Shown piece after piece: positions 21,508 through 23,590 of a DNA stretch of 23,590 nucleotides. The stretch is from a virus, in IMG/VR virus record IMGVR_UViG_3300006917_000156, positions 1 through 23,590 of that record; one strand, written 5' to 3'. Position 1 is the first letter of the stretch. Each line of letters starts with the position of its first letter. The notes below the pieces were generated by a model. It did not search any database. It saw only the letters and a list, made by a program, of their open reading frames with translations, and had not been told where the DNA came from. Position numbers and translations under genes: made by a program.

Positions 21508-22463
21508 TTTGACACCTCCCCGTTAATGCCGTCTATTTTCGCATTAGACGAACGATCTTCTAAACTTGACTGATTCCCCAGCCCAAGGGTAGATCTCCCG
21601 CCATTCGTCAAATTTGACGGCAAAGAATCGAAGGTGGCGGGATTTGGTCGGATTGATCGGCGCATGGATGCCAAAATTGGATCGTCTTCGGGTATTTGCC
21701 CGACCCGGCCAATGATGTCCCGTTTTTCAGCTAAAACGCTCAGGGAATTTTGCGGTTGGGAAAAACCGTTTCGTGGTCGATCCGATGCCCGGGAAAGCCA
21801 GCTGGTCAAAAACCGGGGCATTCCACGGGCTGTTTTTTTCATCGTTCGAGCATTCAGCCACCCCAACGCTTTTCGACATTCGGCCAAAACATCTACCCCA
21901 GCATAAAGTGCTATCCATTCGTCCACCTGTGATTGCGTCAGAAACCACTTGGATGGATTCCCGTTGCAGGGATAGGTCAAAATCGGTGGCGTGTCCCCGT
22001 CAGGGGAACACGACACAACTGTTTTAATTTGGTTAGGTTTGGTTTGGTTAGGTTTGGTTAGGTTAGGAGGCATGGTGCTATGGCATGGTGCTATAGCAGG
22101 CTGCTCAAAGCACGATGCTACAGCAGGAGGTTGAATTGCAAACTTTTTATTGTGTTTTGCCATTGCGCCTTTGACAAAGCGTGGGCAATGTTCTGCCCAA
22201 TCGTGAATGACCAAACGATTCACGGGGCATGAATCCAACCAACCGCAATCAACCAAACTTTGAATCAATTCGTCAGGATTTCCGGCCCATTCAATTTCAG
22301 CTGCTATATCTTCGTTGCTCATTCGGCCTATTGCGCCGTCTTGGCAACTGGCTGATCCAATGTGCCAAATAGTTTCCAAAACGCCGACAACCGCATAATG
22401 GGGCACTCCCAATCTGCGTTTCAGCTTCTTGAATTTGCTTTTGGTAACAGCCGTGTGAATCAT
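21504..22463 (-). CDS. Replication initiator-like protein (winged-helix, DnaT/DnaD-like)
   Basis: I choose the ATG at 22463 (GGAGGG 5 bases ahead) since the recognisable domain begins there; an ATG at 22511 also has GGAGG 6 bases ahead and adds 16 residues. Residues 1-90 form a winged-helix-like domain (FKKLKRRLGVPHYAVVGVLETIWH, then LVDCGWLDSCPVNRLVIHDW) typical of phage replication organisers. A repeat-coded linker (TKPNQTKPNQIK) follows. The C-terminal part has LTQSQVDEWIALYAGVDVLAECRKALGWLNAR and GMPRFLTSWLSRA, a helical unit I know from DnaT-like replication proteins. It likely binds the origin repeats in its own gene and recruits the helicase. The next gene follows with ATGA. Confidence 0.75.
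   Translation of the reverse strand: MIHTAVTKSKFKKLKRRLGVPHYAVVGVLETIWHIGSASCQDGAIGRMSNEDIAAEIEWAGNPDELIQSLVDCGWLDSCPVNRLVIHDWAEHCPRFVKGAMAKHNKKFAIQPPAVASCFEQPAIAPCHSTMPPNLTKPNQTKPNQIKTVVSCSPDGDTPPILTYPCNGNPSKWFLTQSQVDEWIALYAGVDVLAECRKALGWLNARTMKKTARGMPRFLTSWLSRASDRPRNGFSQPQNSLSVLAEKRDIIGRVGQIPEDDPILASMRRSIRPNPATFDSLPSNLTNGGRSTLGLGNQSSLEDRSSNAKIDGINGEVSK
22028..22127. repeat. Tandem repeat cluster inside the initiator gene (candidate origin)
   Basis: Bases 22028-22067 are eight tandem 5-base units TTTGG or TTAGG (with TTTGGTTAGG at 22028, 22043 and 22053). Next, GGCATGGTGCTAT occurs twice head to tail (22069-22081 and 22082-22094). An 18-base unit at 22083-22100 recurs at 22110-22127 with 3 differences. 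The cluster is about 100 bases, flanked by an AT-rich stretch (about 22016-22030). Iterons within the initiator gene are the hallmark of a lambda-type origin. Confidence 0.6.
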
Positions 22464-22465
22464 TG

Positions 22466-22489
22466 ATCCCTCCGTAGAAATGGAGGAAT
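22466..22489 (-). promoter_or_regulatory. Hairpin that would hide the internal ribosome site of the initiator gene
   Basis: On the minus strand, ATTCCTCC (22482-22489) can pair with GGAGGGAT (22466-22473) around an 8-base loop, 7 Watson-Crick pairs and one G-U. The second arm is the GGAGGG ribosome site of the ATG at 22463. Folding would block that start and favour the upstream ATG at 22511, whose site lies outside. Confidence 0.45.
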
Positions 22490-22538
22490 CAAGCGGATAC
22501 AATTCTTGCATCGCTGGCCTCCAACTCAGGTCAGTTTT

Positions 22539-22571
22539 GGGGCTGGGTGTTTTAGCCGAACACTCAGCCCC
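22539..22571 (-). terminator. Long hairpin between nuclease and initiator genes
   Basis: GGGGCTG.GTGTT at 22539-22551 pairs with AACAC.CAGCCCC at 22559-22571, a 13-position stem with one mismatch (A-C on the minus strand) and a 7-base loop. It lies 6 bases after the nuclease stop. AAAA, not a U-run, follows on the minus strand, so classical termination is unlikely; a processing or stability element is more probable. Confidence 0.4.
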
Positions 22572-22577
22572 GATCTA

Positions 22578-23096
22578 TTATTTGAACAACAAACCGCACT
22601 CCAACGACTGAATATCTTTCATTGACCTATACCGTAAACACCAACAATCCAAAGAACATACCCAACCATTTTCAGGATTGACATCCCCTTTTTTGAAAAA
22701 GGTTGCGTCTCGAAAAAAACTGGGTTTTCCTATCCATCCGCACAGCGTGACGCTGATTGGATTTTTTTCTTCGTATTGAACCGAAGTGAAAATGTATCCC
22801 TGACATTGTTGCTCTTTTTGATAATCGGGAACAGTACCGCAATAGTCAGGGTTTGGAAGAACTGTTCTTCGCTTGGTTTTTACATCAAAACGAAAACCAC
22901 CCAAAATCAAATCGTGATTGTAAGTGTTGTTCCGTTGCGAATCCAAATAACCAAAATAACGATGAACAGCTAACTCACCAAGAAATCCAGCTTCGTTGCC
23001 TTCACCCTTGAGAATGCTACCCTTCAGAATCCCCATTTTGCTGGATTCTTTTCTGGCTATTTCCAATTCTTCCTGAATGATTGGCAGACGAATCAC
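22578..23096 (-). CDS. PD-(D/E)XK-type nuclease-like protein
   Basis: The start is GTG at 23096 with AAGGA 9 bases ahead. The 172-aa product has the order of a PD-(D/E)XK nuclease core: a helix with GFLGELAVHRYFG (Glu41), then YNHDLILGGFRFDVKTKRR, giving Asp62 and the Asp71-x-Lys73 motif, and then a strand-helix GYIFTSVQY. Those residues bind the metal ions. Cys/Trp-rich strands (GWVCSLDCWCLRYR) form the end. Small phage nucleases of this type act in replication, recombination or host DNA breakdown. The substrate cannot be stated. It overlaps the upstream 77-aa gene by about 80 bases. Confidence 0.68.
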   Translation of the reverse strand: MIRLPIIQEELEIARKESSKMGILKGSILKGEGNEAGFLGELAVHRYFGYLDSQRNNTYNHDLILGGFRFDVKTKRRTVLPNPDYCGTVPDYQKEQQCQGYIFTSVQYEEKNPISVTLCGWIGKPSFFRDATFFKKGDVNPENGWVCSLDCWCLRYRSMKDIQSLECGLLFK

Positions 23097-23250
23097 AAAT
23101 TTTCTTCCTTGAGTGATGGCTGATGCAATTCGGAAAACCGGGCATAGCCTTAAAACGGCAACTGCGATGGCTACAAATGATGCGTTCGGTCTTCTTCAAT
23201 TCCCTCAATTTTCTTTGAAGCGTTCTATTGGTTATTTTTTTGTTCGACAT
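23017..23250 (-). CDS. Small basic Cys/His protein
   Basis: The ATG at 23250 (MSNKKITNRTLQRKL) has AAAGGAGA 5 bases ahead, which decides the start; the frame opens at 23268. The 77-aa product has a basic N-terminal helix and CSHRSCRF...GFPNCISHH, a Cys/His arrangement that could hold one zinc ion. The last 20 residues are low-complexity. It overlaps the DUF3310 gene by 26 bases and, unusually, the nuclease gene by 80 bases. The upper half is likely real; the C-terminal part may be an extension past an ancient stop. Confidence 0.5.
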   Translation of the reverse strand: MSNKKITNRTLQRKLRELKKTERIICSHRSCRFKAMPGFPNCISHHSRKKICDSSANHSGRIGNSQKRIQQNGDSEG

Positions 23251-23473
23251 TGCGTCTCCTTTCAGCAATTAAAAATTCTAGACAGTTAATCGCTTTTCTA
23301 ATGTCATTTTCAAAAAAGCTAGAACCACCTTTTGTTCCAGCCCTGTAAATGTATTTCAAAGCGTTCCCACGCCAAAAACATTCCATTCCTTCCGTCTGAA
23401 TAATGTCACGAATGAAATCGGCACAAGTCAGGCCACTTGCTCCTTGATAGTGATTTGGAATATCACCCATCAC
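23225..23473 (-). CDS. DUF3310 family protein
   Basis: This 82-aa protein matches the DUF3310 pattern found in many phages: NHYQGASGLTCADFIRDI at residues 7-24, then ECFWRGNALKYIYRAGTKGG and the helix DIRKAINCLEFLIAE. The 'HYQ...G.....I', then 'F..GNA.KYI.RAG.K' core is characteristic. The function is not established; members are small helical proteins near nucleotide and replication genes. GGAGGGGA is in front of the ATG at 23473. The gene ends overlapping the next start. Confidence 0.85.
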   Translation of the reverse strand: MMGDIPNHYQGASGLTCADFIRDIIQTEGMECFWRGNALKYIYRAGTKGGSSFFENDIRKAINCLEFLIAERRRNVEQKNNQ

Positions 23474-23491
23474 TCCCCTCCCGGCAGCTTT

Positions 23492-23590
23492 TCACCCAGT
23501 CGCCCAATGAATCCACGCCTTGACGACTGGCCACAGCCATCGAGCCAGCAGTCCAGCCGCAATTCCGGAGCCAAATATCAGCATTGCGAC
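23492..23590 (-). CDS. C-terminal end of a small membrane protein, cut by window edge
   Basis: The minus-strand frame from the right edge is open and ends with TGA at 23494-23492. The visible 32 residues are VAMLIFGSGIAAGLLARWLW, then PVVKAWIHWATG: a hydrophobic helix with Trp residues at its interface, followed by a short polar end. It looks like a single membrane segment, as in small holin-like or unknown phage membrane proteins, but too little is present. Its start lies outside the window. It is followed by the DUF3310 gene after 18 bases. Confidence 0.5.
   Translation of the reverse strand, partial: VAMLIFGSGIAAGLLARWLWPVVKAWIHWATG

Noticed and set aside
22028-22067. CRISPR array or telomere-like repeat
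   Set aside because: The pentamers are directly tandem without spacers and lie within a coding frame, so neither a CRISPR array nor a telomere fits; an iteron or linker repeat is more sensible.

Overview
This window is part of the genome of a tailed double-stranded DNA bacteriophage or prophage. Almost every gene lies on the minus strand, so transcription runs from high to low coordinates. Genes are packed tightly, with many ATGA, TAATG and TGATG stop/start overlaps and strong GGAGG-type ribosome binding sites. I see no tRNA, CRISPR array or insertion sequence, and no stretch over 300 bases without a gene. The host is not certain. Two small secreted proteins at 19.6-20.3 kb (signal peptide, then short Arg/Gly-rich mature part; one with a GVGCGSTP...CCY...CCRY pattern) look to me like proteins typical of Planctomycetota, so a planctomycete host is my tentative inference.

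Reading in the direction of transcription: (1) 23.6-20.3 kb is a replication and early-control region. It holds a DUF3310 protein, a small Cys/His protein, a PD-(D/E)XK-type nuclease, a replication initiator-like protein whose gene contains a dense repeat cluster (a candidate origin, as in lambda O), a zinc-finger protein in the place where a helicase loader would be expected, and a sigma-70-like factor. (2) 20.3-19.6 kb carries the two secreted-protein genes, with a possible promoter and palindrome in front and a textbook intrinsic terminator behind. (3) 19.6-17.3 kb holds a coiled-coil peptide, a 40-aa ORF, a RusA resolvase, a small beta-rich protein, a KTSC-domain protein and two small unknowns. 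(4) 17.3-15.7 kb is a ParB-like protein overlapping a TET-associated-type glycosyltransferase (TAGT), a likely DNA base hypermodification pair. (5) 15.7-13.9 kb is an amidoligase plus class II glutamine amidotransferase cassette with its own strong-looking promoter and operator-like dyads. (6) 13.9-13.5 kb is a possible divergent pair, a zinc ribbon on the plus strand and an XRE-type regulator on the minus strand.

(7) 13.5 kb to the left edge is the virion module in normal order: small terminase, large terminase, portal, a second sigma-like factor, prohead protease, acidic scaffold, decoration-like protein, major capsid protein, head-tail joining and tail-terminator candidates, tail tube candidates, two overlapping tail-assembly chaperones, a short tape measure protein, and the start of a distal-tail gene cut by the window edge. 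The short tape measure (368 aa) suggests a short non-contractile tail.

The most interesting parts are the ParB/TAGT pair next to the amidoligase/GATase cassette (possibly one or two chemical modification systems), the repeat cluster inside the replication gene, and the two phage sigma factors, one of them placed inside the head gene cluster.
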